A DNA stretch of 64,000 nt from Palsa-147 sp036513895 (GTDB lineage: Bacteria > Acidobacteriota > Terriglobia > Acidiferrales > UBA7541), in NCBI GenBank assembly GCA_036513895.1, contig DATBYF010000096.1:19544-83543 (forward strand). The letters run 5' to 3'. Of the stretch, positions 28,317-37,672 are shown one piece after another. Below the pieces are notes generated by a model. The model was not told the DNA's origin and ran no database searches. It saw only the letters and a list, made by a program, of their open reading frames with translations. Within the stretch, counting starts at the first letter, position 1; each line of letters starts with the position of its first letter. The translations under genes and the position numbers were made by a program.

Positions 28317-28355
28317 TTACGCTATCCCAGTGGATGGCTAGCTTGGATTGTCCTG

Positions 28356-31300
28356 ATGGCTGATGGCAAGCCCATTTTCTATGATGAGGAGCGCCGCCGA
28401 TGGAAGCGGACGCGCCGCGTACTGGAAATTTCGGGCGCTCTATTCGCGTTCGTCGCCGTAGTTTTCGTTATCAACGTTCTTCGCAAGCCTGACTTGCCCG
28501 AACTCTTGGTTCCTTACACGCGGCCGCTTCTGCGTGGCATTCGCGGAACCAAAAGTTCCAAATTGCCCGTCGTTCGTCATGGGCGAAAAAAGCGAATCTC
28601 AGCACTCGGGCAGGAGCCCGATCATTACGACCCTCTCCGCGCCGCATTCTACGAAAATGGCGACCCCAGCGGCTTTGCGTCGCTCCAGCAGCATTATCAC
28701 GACCTCGACTTGCTGATTCCCGAAGGTCTGAAGTCCGTTACAACCGATGGACGCCTCGATGTTGACCTAGATCCCAAAATCCCGGACTGGATGCACACCA
28801 CTGGCGTAGAGCTGCCGCTCATGCCGCTGCTGCAAAACTCAGATGGCGTCGTCTGGCACATCAAAGAAATGTCGGAAATGCTTTCGCATCAACCCGCGCG
28901 TTCCGCATTGATCGGTTCCATCGTTCGATACGAAGTGGCTCAGCGTTTCGCCGGCGTTGCGCTCGATTTCGAACAAGTCCCGGACGCCAGCCAAAGTGAT
29001 TTCAAGAAATTTGTGACGGAACTTGCGACTGCGCTTCACGCTCAGAACCTGAAGCTGATGGTCGCGCTACCCGCGGCCGACTGGTCGTATGACTACAAAG
29101 GCATCGCGCAGGCATCCGACGCCGTCATTCTCATGAACTACGATCAGCACTGGCTGTCGTCGCCGCCCGGCCCGATTGCCGCTCAGGATTGGTATCTCAC
29201 GAATCTCACCAAGATTTTGGCGCTGGTGCCGCGCGAAAAGCTCGTGATGGGCATCGCAAATTACGCCTACGACTGGCCAGAGAAATCGAAGAGCGATCCG
29301 CATCCCGTTGGTTCGGCCTTGACGTATCAAGGCGCCGTCGTCCGCGCGGTCGAATCGGAAGCCGATATCACTTTCGATTCCGATGCACTCAACCCCCACT
29401 ACTCCTATGAAGACGAAAACAACATAGTCCATCAGGTCTGGATGCTCGATGGCGTTACCGCCTACAACGAATTGCGCGCCGCCGAGCAAGAAGGGGTGCG
29501 GGGAACAGTAGTCTGGCGTCTCGGCTCTGAAGATCCTTCGATGTGGTTCATCTGGGACACGATTCATCCGACCGACGTTGACCGCAGCAAGCTCACCGAT
29601 CTTCCGCCCGGCTATGACCTGGTTCTCGAAGGCAGCGGCGATATTTGGCGCATAACGAACACGCCGATAAGCGGAAAGCGCAGCTTCGACTACGACGCGT
29701 CGTCGGACGATTTCGACGACGAAAGCTTCGAAGTGTTCCCGATGCCGTGGCGCATCGAGCAAATGGGCGCCTCGCAGAACAAAGTGGCGCTCACCTTCGA
29801 CGATGGCCCCGACCCCACATGGACGCCAAAAATTCTCGACATCCTGAAGGCAAAGAACGCGCCCGCCACATTCTTTGCCATCGGGACCGATGCTGATATC
29901 TCGCCCGACTTGATTCGCCGCGAATATGCTGAGGGTAACGAAATCGGAAATCACACGTACACTCATCCTGATTTCGAGGCGGCTTCCAAAGGACAAATTC
30001 AGTTCGAACTGAATCTCACCGAACGATTACTCGAATCCACGCTCGGTGTGAAAACGATTCTCTTCCGCCCGCCCTACGGCATAGACCATCAGCCAGAAAC
30101 CGCGAGCGAGATTGCGCTTTTGCCCATTCCGCAATCCATGGGCTACGTCATTGTTGGCGCGCGCATTGACCCGCACGATTGGGGAGAAGTCGGCGATCAG
30201 CCGCCTCCCCCAGCGGAAGATATCGTGAAACGCGTTGTCGCCGATGCCGATAAGCAGGTCCGCTCCGGCCAGGGAAACATCATTTTGATGCACGACGGAG
30301 GTGGCGACCGCAGTCATACCGTTGAGGCATTGCCGCAGGTGATTGACGCTCTCCGCGCGAAGGGCTACGAATTCGTCCAGGTATCGGACTTGCTCGGCCA
30401 GACCCGCGCACAAGTGATGCCGCCACTCAGCGAAAGGGAGTGGATCTTCGCACGCATTGACTGGTTCATGTTCGAGATCGCGCACTGGTTCCGAATGGCG
30501 ATAGCGTTCATCTTTATGGCCGGAATTCTTCTTGTCAGCGGCCGCGCTTTGATCATAGGTTTGCTTGCACTCATTGAAAAGGCGCGTCCCGCGCCTGGCG
30601 ATCATCCGGAATATCAGCCGACCGTGAGCGTTCTCATTCCCGCTTACAACGAAGAAGCAGTCATCGTGGCCACAGTTCGCGCCGCGCTTGCTTCGGATTA
30701 TCCCAAGCTTGAAATCCTCGTCGTGGATGACGGCTCAACCGACCGCACAAGCGAGCGCCTCCGCGCCGAATTCGACTCGGATTCGCGGGTGCGCCTGATC
30801 ACGCAACCTAACCGGGGCAAACCCGCGGCGCTGAATCATGCCCTCGCGTCGGCAACCGGCGAAATCATGGTCACGATTGACGCGGATACCTGCGTGAATC
30901 GAGATGCTATCAGAAAGCTCGTTCGCAATTTTGCCGACGCCCGCGTCGCCGCCGTTGCCGGCAATGTGAAGGTGATGAACCGCAATCGGTGGCTGACGCG
31001 CTGGCAGGCGCTCGAATACATCACCAGTCAAAATCTGGAGAAGCGCGCATTCGATTTGTTGAATTGCATTCCCGTCGTGCCCGGCGCCGTTGGCGCGTGG
31101 CGAACGGATGTGGTCCGCAGTTGCGGCGGTTTCTCGCGAGACACGGTTGCGGAAGACACCGATCTGACCATGACCATTCGCCGCCAGGGATGGAAAATTC
31201 TCTACGACGAAGACGCCATCGGTTACACGGAAGCGCCCGAAACCGTAAGCGCGCTCATCCGCCAGCGATTCCGCTGGACCTTCGGCACGATCCAGGCCGT

Positions 31301-31745
31301 CTGGAAGCATATCGACACGCTCGGACGAAAAAGATATGGCTCGCTCGGCTGGATTGCGCTGCCAAATATATTTCTATTTCAGATTCTGTTACCGCTCGTC
31401 TCGCCGGTGATTGACCTGCTGTTCCTGACGTCGCTCCTGCTCTGGGGCCTCGCGCAATTTCGCATCACGCGTCTGCCGCAACTCTGGACCGCGCAAGACG
31501 TGGAGCGCTCTCTAATTTTCTTTGCAGTGTTTATGGTGATTGATCTGCTGACCTGCGTAATTGCGTTCGCGCTCGAGAAGCACGAAGACTGGACGCTGCT
31601 CGCGCCGCTGCTCATTCAGCGCTTTTATTATCGCCAAATGATGTACGTCGTGCTCTTCCGTGCGCTCAAGGAAGCCGTGCGCGGGCGCCCGGTCGGCTGG
31701 CGCGGCGTCGAGCCGCAAATGCCCGCCCCCGTTCCCAGCGATTAG
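28356..31745 (+). CDS. trifunctional-looking polysaccharide enzyme: GH18-like, CE4 deacetylase and GT2 synthase
   Basis: 1129 residues with three recognisable parts. One membrane segment lies at about 23-43. A GH18/YaaH-like barrel spans about 85-420; its strand-4 motif reads VALDFEQ with D204 and E206, the acid/base position. A NodB-type deacetylase spans about 475-680 with TFDDGPD (480-486), the HTYTHPDF metal His pair and RPPYG. A processive GT2 spans about 755-1000 with IPAYNEE, VVDDGSTD, DADT, EDTD and QRFRW (near 971), flanked by membrane segments. The layout predicts synthesis of an N-acetylhexosamine polymer inside, with deacetylation and cleavage outside. This fusion type is known in Acidobacteriota and Bacteroidota. 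The product is undefined. Confidence 0.9.
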   Translation: MADGKPIFYDEERRRWKRTRRVLEISGALFAFVAVVFVINVLRKPDLPELLVPYTRPLLRGIRGTKSSKLPVVRHGRKKRISALGQEPDHYDPLRAAFYENGDPSGFASLQQHYHDLDLLIPEGLKSVTTDGRLDVDLDPKIPDWMHTTGVELPLMPLLQNSDGVVWHIKEMSEMLSHQPARSALIGSIVRYEVAQRFAGVALDFEQVPDASQSDFKKFVTELATALHAQNLKLMVALPAADWSYDYKGIAQASDAVILMNYDQHWLSSPPGPIAAQDWYLTNLTKILALVPREKLVMGIANYAYDWPEKSKSDPHPVGSALTYQGAVVRAVESEADITFDSDALNPHYSYEDENNIVHQVWMLDGVTAYNELRAAEQEGVRGTVVWRLGSEDPSMWFIWDTIHPTDVDRSKLTDLPPGYDLVLEGSGDIWRITNTPISGKRSFDYDASSDDFDDESFEVFPMPWRIEQMGASQNKVALTFDDGPDPTWTPKILDILKAKNAPATFFAIGTDADISPDLIRREYAEGNEIGNHTYTHPDFEAASKGQIQFELNLTERLLESTLGVKTILFRPPYGIDHQPETASEIALLPIPQSMGYVIVGARIDPHDWGEVGDQPPPPAEDIVKRVVADADKQVRSGQGNIILMHDGGGDRSHTVEALPQVIDALRAKGYEFVQVSDLLGQTRAQVMPPLSEREWIFARIDWFMFEIAHWFRMAIAFIFMAGILLVSGRALIIGLLALIEKARPAPGDHPEYQPTVSVLIPAYNEEAVIVATVRAALASDYPKLEILVVDDGSTDRTSERLRAEFDSDSRVRLITQPNRGKPAALNHALASATGEIMVTIDADTCVNRDAIRKLVRNFADARVAAVAGNVKVMNRNRWLTRWQALEYITSQNLEKRAFDLLNCIPVVPGAVGAWRTDVVRSCGGFSRDTVAEDTDLTMTIRRQGWKILYDEDAIGYTEAPETVSALIRQRFRWTFGTIQAVWKHIDTLGRKRYGSLGWIALPNIFLFQILLPLVSPVIDLLFLTSLLLWGLAQFRITRLPQLWTAQDVERSLIFFAVFMVIDLLTCVIAFALEKHEDWTLLAPLLIQRFYYRQMMYVVLFRALKEAVRGRPVGWRGVEPQMPAPVPSD

Positions 31746-31882
31746 CTTCCACGATTTGTGCGTCCCGGCCAGCCCGAGAAGCTGGATGTTTTCCCTCTGG
31801 AATTCGGCGCTTTTCCGTATTCTAATTAGGGCGATTCTGAAGGCCCGGCAACGTCCCGCCGATCTCGAGAGGAAGGTGAGAA

Positions 31883-32389
31883 ATGCCTTCGATTTCCTTC
31901 CAGGTAAATGGACAATCCCGCACAGTTGATGTCAGTCCCGATACGCCGCTGCTCTGGGTATTGCGCGACTCTCTGCAATTGACCGGGACGAAATACGGCT
32001 GCGGAATTTCTCAATGCGGTGCCTGCACGGTCCACGTTGACGGCGATCCGACCCGCTCCTGCGTCACTCCAGTCTCCGCCGTAGCCGGAAAAAGCATCAC
32101 AACCATCGAAGGTCTTTCGCTCGATCGCAGCCATCCAATTCAGCAGGCTTGGATCGCCGAGCAGGTCCCCCAGTGCGGCTATTGCCAATCAGGGCAGATC
32201 ATGACCGCCGTGGCGCTCCTCGCGCACACGCCGAAGCCCACCGACGCCGACATCGATCAAGCCATGTCCGGCAACATCTGCCGGTGCGGCATGTACCAGC
32301 GAATGCGCAAAGCGATCCATCGTGCTGCGGGCCAGCTCGCGGCGGACGCCGCTCCCGCGGCTTCTTATGCGAAGGGCGGTGCGCAATGA
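31883..32389 (+). CDS. small [2Fe-2S] subunit of an isoquinoline-oxidoreductase-like molybdoenzyme (IorA type)
   Basis: 168-residue electron-transfer subunit of the xanthine-oxidase family. The plant-type cluster ligands are C40, C45, C48 and C60, and the second cluster in the helical domain uses C98, C101, C133 and C135 (QCGYCQSGQ and CRCGMYQRM). A GAGGAAGGTGAG stretch precedes the ATG. The stop overlaps the start of the large subunit (ATGA). There is no FAD subunit nearby, as in IorAB-type enzymes, which pass electrons to a cytochrome or other periplasmic acceptor. Confidence 0.93.
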   Translation: MPSISFQVNGQSRTVDVSPDTPLLWVLRDSLQLTGTKYGCGISQCGACTVHVDGDPTRSCVTPVSAVAGKSITTIEGLSLDRSHPIQQAWIAEQVPQCGYCQSGQIMTAVALLAHTPKPTDADIDQAMSGNICRCGMYQRMRKAIHRAAGQLAADAAPAASYAKGGAQ

Positions 32390-34617
32390 GCTCGACGGTT
32401 CTTACTCCAAAGCTCTCCCGCCGCGGATTTGTAAAGGTGAGTGCCGCGTACAGCGCAGCGCTCGTCATCGGATTTTATCTGCCATCAGTCGCCGGCGCAC
32501 AGGAAGAGGGCGGCGGCCCCAGTAAAGAAGCGCCGCTCATCAATCCTCTTAATGCATGGATTCGAATCAGCCAGGACGGCAAAGTCACGCTGATCGTGGG
32601 CAAATCGGAAATGGGGCAAGGCGTCATGACCGCGCTGCCCATGATTCTGGCGGATGAATTGGAAGTGGATTGGAATCTTGTCCACGTAGAACAGGCCGCA
32701 ACGAAGCCGGATATTTACGAGTCTCTCGGCACGGGCGGCAGCGGCAGCGTTCTCGATTCCTGGATGCCGTTGCGTCAGGCCGGTGCGACCGCACGGCAGA
32801 TGCTGATTCAAGCAGCCGCCAATGCTTGGGGCGTGGATGCGGCAAGTTGCTTCGCGAAGGATGGAGGCGTCGTTCACAATCCGCGCGGCCATCGCCTCGA
32901 ATACGGTGAACTCGTCGCGAAGGCTTTGAAATTGCCGGTTCCCGATCCGAAGAAAGTCGTCCTGAAAAATCCAGACACCTTCCGCTACATTGGCACATCA
33001 CTCCCGCGCGTGGACATTCCTTCAAAGGTGGACGGCTCGGCGAAATTCGGCATAGACGTTCGCGTTCCCGGAATGCTCTATGCCGTCGTCGCGCGCTGTC
33101 CCACGTTCGGCGGCAAAGTGAAAACGTTCGATGCGGCGAAAGCGAAGGCCGTTCCGGGAGTGCGCGAAGTCGTCGAAATCCCCGCAGTGGAGAAGGGTGC
33201 GCACACCGCCGGCGGCATCGCCGTCGTCGCCGATTCCACATGGGCTGCGATGCAAGGCCGCGACGCTCTCTCAATCGAGTGGGACAACGGACCGCACGCG
33301 GACGAAACCACCGATTCACTGCGCGAACAATTGCAATCGCTGACGACGAAACCCGGCAAAGTCGTACGCAAGGAAGGCGATGTCGAACCGGTTCTTGCGG
33401 ACGCAACGAATAAAATCGAAGCGGCCTACGAATTGCCTTTTCTCGCGCACGCGTCAATGGAGCCGATGAATTGCACCGCCGACGTCCACGCCAACCGCGC
33501 GGAACTTTGGGCGCCGACGCAAGGACCCGACTGGAACCAGAGCATGGTCGCGCAGGTCCTGAAGCTGCCAAAACATTCCGTCGTCGTGCACACGGTGCTC
33601 ATGGGCGGCGCATTCGGCCGGCGCTATCAAACCGATTTCGCTGTCGAAGCCGCGCAAGTCTCAAAAGTGATTGGCAAGCCCGTCCAGTTGCTTTGGACGC
33701 GCGAAGACGATATGCAGCATGATTTCTATCGCCCTGCTTCGCACCATCGCATGGCTGCGGCTCTCGACGATAAAGGCGCCATCGTAGCCTGGCGGCATCG
33801 GGTCTCCTCGACATCGATCTCGGAATTCTGGCGCTCTGGCCCAAATCCCGCCGAGCAGGAAATCGGAAGCGCTGAAGTACTTCCATACGCGACTGCGAAT
33901 TTTCAGATTGAATACGCGCCCGCGAAATCCGGCGTGCCGCGCGCTTGGTGGCGCTCGGTGGAACAGACGCCAAGCGCTTTCGCCGTGGAAAGCTTCATCG
34001 ACGAATTGGCTGCTGCCGCAAAAATCGATCCATACGAGTACCGCCTTCGCCTGTTCGATGAACGCAAGCCGATGTCGAGCAAGTTGTGGCCGGAAGGTCC
34101 GCCGCTCGTCGTCAAGCGCATGAAGGCCACATTGCAGCTCGCGGCAGAGAAAGCCGGATGGGGCACGCCCGCGCGCGAAGGCCGCTCGCGCGGCATCGCC
34201 TGCTTCTACTCCTTCAACACGTATGCCGCCGAGGTCGTGGAAGTTTCTGTTGCGGCCGGCGGAAAATTCCGCGTGGGTCGCGTCGTTTGCGCCGTGGATT
34301 GCGGCAGGGCCGTCGATCCCGATGGGGTGAAGGCGCAAATCGAAAGCGGCATCGTGTATGCGCTCTCGGCCGTCCTCACCGGCGAGATCACCATCGCCAG
34401 GGGCAGCGTCGAGCAAAGCAATTTCAACGATTACAAAGTGATGCGCATGCGCGACATGCCCGAGGTCGAAGTCCACATTGTGCCAAGCACTGAGCGCCCC
34501 ACCGGCGTCGGCGAGCCAGGCCTGCCGCCGCTTGCTCCGGCGATTGCGAGCGCGATTTTCGCTGCTACCGGCAAGCGCATCCGTCGGCTTCCTATCCGCG
34601 CTGCAGACTTGGCATAG
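32386..34617 (+). CDS. molybdopterin-binding large subunit, isoquinoline/aldehyde oxidoreductase family (IorB type), Tat-exported
   Basis: 743 residues. The N-terminus carries a twin-arginine signal (SRRGFVK, Arg 12-13, then a hydrophobic stretch to VAGAQ), so the folded enzyme with its cofactor is probably exported with its small subunit. Molybdopterin motifs include GQGVMTALP, GGAFGRRYQTD and, near the C-terminus, GVGEPGLPP, which holds the catalytic Glu. The start at 32386 overlaps the small-subunit stop; the frame is open further upstream but that part only reads the small-subunit gene out of frame. Such enzymes hydroxylate N-heterocycles or oxidise aldehydes; the substrate cannot be assigned. 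Confidence 0.92.
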   Translation: MSSTVLTPKLSRRGFVKVSAAYSAALVIGFYLPSVAGAQEEGGGPSKEAPLINPLNAWIRISQDGKVTLIVGKSEMGQGVMTALPMILADELEVDWNLVHVEQAATKPDIYESLGTGGSGSVLDSWMPLRQAGATARQMLIQAAANAWGVDAASCFAKDGGVVHNPRGHRLEYGELVAKALKLPVPDPKKVVLKNPDTFRYIGTSLPRVDIPSKVDGSAKFGIDVRVPGMLYAVVARCPTFGGKVKTFDAAKAKAVPGVREVVEIPAVEKGAHTAGGIAVVADSTWAAMQGRDALSIEWDNGPHADETTDSLREQLQSLTTKPGKVVRKEGDVEPVLADATNKIEAAYELPFLAHASMEPMNCTADVHANRAELWAPTQGPDWNQSMVAQVLKLPKHSVVVHTVLMGGAFGRRYQTDFAVEAAQVSKVIGKPVQLLWTREDDMQHDFYRPASHHRMAAALDDKGAIVAWRHRVSSTSISEFWRSGPNPAEQEIGSAEVLPYATANFQIEYAPAKSGVPRAWWRSVEQTPSAFAVESFIDELAAAAKIDPYEYRLRLFDERKPMSSKLWPEGPPLVVKRMKATLQLAAEKAGWGTPAREGRSRGIACFYSFNTYAAEVVEVSVAAGGKFRVGRVVCAVDCGRAVDPDGVKAQIESGIVYALSAVLTGEITIARGSVEQSNFNDYKVMRMRDMPEVEVHIVPSTERPTGVGEPGLPPLAPAIASAIFAATGKRIRRLPIRAADLA

Positions 34618-34744
34618 AAGCGCTCGGCAGCAAGTCAGCTGCCGCGCCCCTACTGCCAAATTGATCGCTCGCAAGTGCACTGTCACCTCGGTATGTCGGC
34701 GCAATCAGTCCGGTAAATTGGTAGATTCTTTGTAGGAATCTGCC

Positions 34745-35698
34745 ATGGAATCCCACGCCCGTCCCCCAAAGTGGAAGACGCTGTTGGCTTTCTCGATTAT
34801 CTATTTTGTTTGGGGATCCACTTTTCTCGCAGTTCGCGTCGGTGTTCGCGAAGTTCCGCCATTGATTTTCGCGGCGATGCGTTTCTTGACGGCGGGAATC
34901 GTTCTTTATGTCTGGTTGATCGCGCGGGGCGAACCCTCGCCGAGCGCGCGCGAATGGAAGTCGGCATCAATACTCGGATTTATAATCTTCCTACTCGACT
35001 ATGGATTCTTGTTCTGGGCCGAGACGCGCGTGCCTTCGGGCCTTGCTGCTGTCATGTTGGCCATGATCCCGGTGTTCATGGCGCTGTCGGAAATCATTTT
35101 CTTGCGAACACAACAGCTCACAGTTCGCTTGGCATTGGCGCTTCTGATCGGAATTGGCGGAGTGGCCGTGCTTATGAGTCGCTCGTTGAACCTCGGCGGC
35201 ACGCCGATTGACAGGATGGGCGCTCTGGCGCTCATCGTTGCATCAATCAGTTGGTCGCTGGCGGCGGTGCTTTCTCGCAAGCTGCCGCAGCCGCGTTCCA
35301 AAGTCATGAGCTCCGCCACGCAAATGCTCGCCGGCGGAATATTTCTCGCTTTCACAGCGGCCGCCCTGGGCGAATTTCGCAATTTTCATTTGTCGACTGT
35401 CTCACGCGAAGTATGGCTCGCATTGCTCTACCTGATTGTCGCGGGTTCCATCATGGGATTTACCGCCTACGTGTGGCTCCTCCATCACGAATCGCCGACA
35501 AAAGTTGGGACCTACGCGTACGTAAATCCGATAGTGGCCGTGACCATCGGATATTTCCTCGGCGGCGAACCGCTTGGCCTGCGAACAATTCTGGGGACTT
35601 TATTTGTTCTGGTCAGTGTCGTGGTGATCACAACCACGAAAGCGAAGACCTCGGTGAAGAACGAAGCCGCGATACTCTCAGTTCAAGACGCCGGCTAG
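34745..35698 (+). CDS. EamA/DMT family transporter
   Basis: 317 residues with ten predicted membrane segments in two repeats of five (EamA domains about 10-145 and 155-290). Typical features are FVWGSTFLAVRVG in segment 1, RVPSGLAAVMLAMIP in the first repeat, and TYAYVNPIVAVTIGYFLGGE in the second. The family exports small metabolites such as amino acids or nucleosides; the substrate is not predictable. The gene has a TAGGAAT ribosome-binding site and follows the IorAB-like pair by 127 bases, so it may be separately expressed. Confidence 0.9.
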   Translation: MESHARPPKWKTLLAFSIIYFVWGSTFLAVRVGVREVPPLIFAAMRFLTAGIVLYVWLIARGEPSPSAREWKSASILGFIIFLLDYGFLFWAETRVPSGLAAVMLAMIPVFMALSEIIFLRTQQLTVRLALALLIGIGGVAVLMSRSLNLGGTPIDRMGALALIVASISWSLAAVLSRKLPQPRSKVMSSATQMLAGGIFLAFTAAALGEFRNFHLSTVSREVWLALLYLIVAGSIMGFTAYVWLLHHESPTKVGTYAYVNPIVAVTIGYFLGGEPLGLRTILGTLFVLVSVVVITTTKAKTSVKNEAAILSVQDAG

Positions 35699-35800
35699 CT
35701 TCGATTTGGTCAAGTTTGAGACACGCCTACGCGATCTCGAAACCGTATTCTCTGATGGAACACAGTCCCAAAGCGTGAGAGCGTTCTGAAAGTCTCGACA

Positions 35801-36043
35801 ATGAGTCCTTTGAGCGATCTCCAAATTGATGAGGTTATTCTCTCAGTTACTGACGCATCTTGGAAGAAAGTGGCCTTAGTAATTACCAAAGTCGCAGACA
35901 CGATGTGCAGCGACCTGCCGGAAGGGGATGCTGCATACGATCTTATCGCTAAACGTATCGAGATACTTGTCCGAGGTGGCCGCTTGTTCGCGCAAGGCGA
36001 TATCAAGAAATGGCGGCACAGCGAGGTAAGAAAGCCAGATTAG
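35801..36043 (+). CDS. small DUF3658-like protein
   Basis: 80 residues, cytoplasmic. The pattern IDEVILSVTDASWKKVA, then a helix, then the AKRIEILVRGGRLFAQGDI segment and HSEVRKP at the end is that of a small winged-helix-like domain (DUF3658 type) found alone or joined to other domains. It would bind protein or nucleic acid, but its function is unknown. There is no strong ribosome-binding site before the ATG. It lies alone between the EamA gene and panB. Confidence 0.65.
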   Translation: MSPLSDLQIDEVILSVTDASWKKVALVITKVADTMCSDLPEGDAAYDLIAKRIEILVRGGRLFAQGDIKKWRHSEVRKPD

Positions 36044-36147
36044 GACAATTCCGCCTTTCGGTCTGAGTGGCGCTGGACCGCGCGTTTTGCTAGAATCCCG
36101 ATTGAAGGGCTGCATCCTGAGTTCACGGAGCGGCACCGGAGGCTGTT

Positions 36148-37041
36148 ATGAGCGCTGCACCTCGTGCGGGCAACGGCAAAATCACCGTGCCTGACATCGT
36201 CGAACGCAAGTCCCGCCGTTTTTCCGACTCAACTTCTACTACTGAAAAAATCACCTGTTTGACTGCGTACGATTATCCGACCGCCCGGATTCTCGACGAC
36301 GCGAATGTGGACATTCTCCTCGTCGGCGACTCGCTCGCCATGGTGGTTCTCGGTTACGACAGCACGCTTCCCATAACCGTTGACGAGATGCTGCACCACG
36401 TCAAGGCAGTGCGCCGCGGCACGCACCGCGCGCTAGTTGTGGCCGACATGCCTTACGGCAGCTATCACACCTCCATCGACGATTCCATCCGCGCTGCTCT
36501 GCGATTTATCAAGGAAGGCGGCGCCGAAGCCGTGAAAGTCGAAGGCGGCGAGCGCCGCATCGAGTTGATCTCGCGGCTCGTCGAAGCCGAAATTCCTGTG
36601 ATGGGCCACGTGGGCCTCACGCCGCAATCCGTCAACGCGCTCGGCGGTTTCAAAGTGCAGGGCCGAAGCGCCGACGCGGCACAACAACTTCTTCGTGATG
36701 CCCACGCCGTCGAGGCTGCCGGCGCATTTTCGATCGTCCTCGAATCCATCCCGCGCGAAATTGCAGCGCGAATCACGGGAGACCTTCATATTCCGACGAT
36801 CGGCATCGGCGCCGGGCCCGATTGCGACGGCCAAGTGCTCGTCATTAACGACGCGCTCGGCTTAACGGTTGGCCATAGGCCGAAGTTCTCACGCCGCTAC
36901 GCGAATCTTTCCGAAATCATCGCGCGCGCCGCCGCCGAATATTGCGACGATGTCCGCAATGACCGCTTCCCATCGGACGAGGAGTCGTATCATTTGCCCG
37001 CCGAGTTGCGCAGCCGCTTCCTTGCTCGCGAGCGCGCCTAG
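36148..37041 (+). CDS. panB: 3-methyl-2-oxobutanoate (ketopantoate) hydroxymethyltransferase
   Basis: First committed enzyme of pantothenate synthesis: it adds a hydroxymethyl group from methylene-tetrahydrofolate to alpha-ketoisovalerate. 297 residues, a TIM-barrel decamer-forming family. Visible signatures are TAYDYPTARI, LLVGDSLAMVVLGYDSTLP (metal Asp), VADMPYGSY, VKVEGG and VMGHVGLTPQS, with the catalytic Glu in VLESIP. A GGAGG site lies 6 bases before the ATG. panC follows after one intervening gene on the same strand, making a probable pantothenate operon. Confidence 0.96.
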   Translation: MSAAPRAGNGKITVPDIVERKSRRFSDSTSTTEKITCLTAYDYPTARILDDANVDILLVGDSLAMVVLGYDSTLPITVDEMLHHVKAVRRGTHRALVVADMPYGSYHTSIDDSIRAALRFIKEGGAEAVKVEGGERRIELISRLVEAEIPVMGHVGLTPQSVNALGGFKVQGRSADAAQQLLRDAHAVEAAGAFSIVLESIPREIAARITGDLHIPTIGIGAGPDCDGQVLVINDALGLTVGHRPKFSRRYANLSEIIARAAAEYCDDVRNDRFPSDEESYHLPAELRSRFLARERA

Positions 37042-37108
37042 TCTCTTGAGTCTATTCGCCCACTGACGTACGCTTCAAACCCACCAACGGGGGCCGCAAG
37101 GGGATGCA

Positions 37109-37618
37109 ATGAACGCAGAAGAATTCTGCACTCTCTATGAATACAATTCGTGGGCCAATCGCCGAGTGATGGAATCGTGCGCTCAATTGAACAACGATCA
37201 ATTCACCCGCGATCTCGTCTCGAGTTTCCATTCCGTCCGCGACACCCTCGCTCACATCCTAGGCGCCGAATGGCTTTGGCTCGAGCGCTGGCACGGGCGC
37301 TCGCATTCGAGTTTGCCTTTTGCAGGAGAATTTTCCGATCTCGACGCCATCCGCGCGCGCTGGGAAGAAGTCGAGCGCGACCTAACGGATTTCGTCGCGT
37401 CGCTCACCGATGAAGATCTCGCTCGAGTCTATGAATACAAGACAACTGCCGGTGTGCCCCAGGCCTCACCGGCCTGGCAGATGCTCCAGCATCTCGTCAA
37501 TCATGGGACCTATCATCGCGGCCAGATCGCCACGATGCTGCGCCAACTCGGTAACAAATCGCAGAGCACGGATCTGATTGCGTTCTATCGCCAGCGTGCC
37601 TCCCAGGCCAAAGCGTGA
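37109..37618 (+). CDS. DinB family metal-dependent protein
   Basis: 169-residue four-helix-bundle protein. The predicted metal-binding His triad is H49, H132 and H136 (NHGTYHRGQI), all present. DinB/YfiT-like proteins include thiol-dependent transferases and damage-induced proteins; no specific reaction can be assigned. It lies between panB and panC on the same strand with gaps of 67 and 54 bases, so it is probably cotranscribed, but a role in pantothenate synthesis is not known for the family. Confidence 0.88.
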   Translation: MNAEEFCTLYEYNSWANRRVMESCAQLNNDQFTRDLVSSFHSVRDTLAHILGAEWLWLERWHGRSHSSLPFAGEFSDLDAIRARWEEVERDLTDFVASLTDEDLARVYEYKTTAGVPQASPAWQMLQHLVNHGTYHRGQIATMLRQLGNKSQSTDLIAFYRQRASQAKA

Positions 37619-37672
37619 TCTCGCCGCGAACCTTCGCGTTAACCGCAGATTGTTTTTCCTGATATCGACCCC

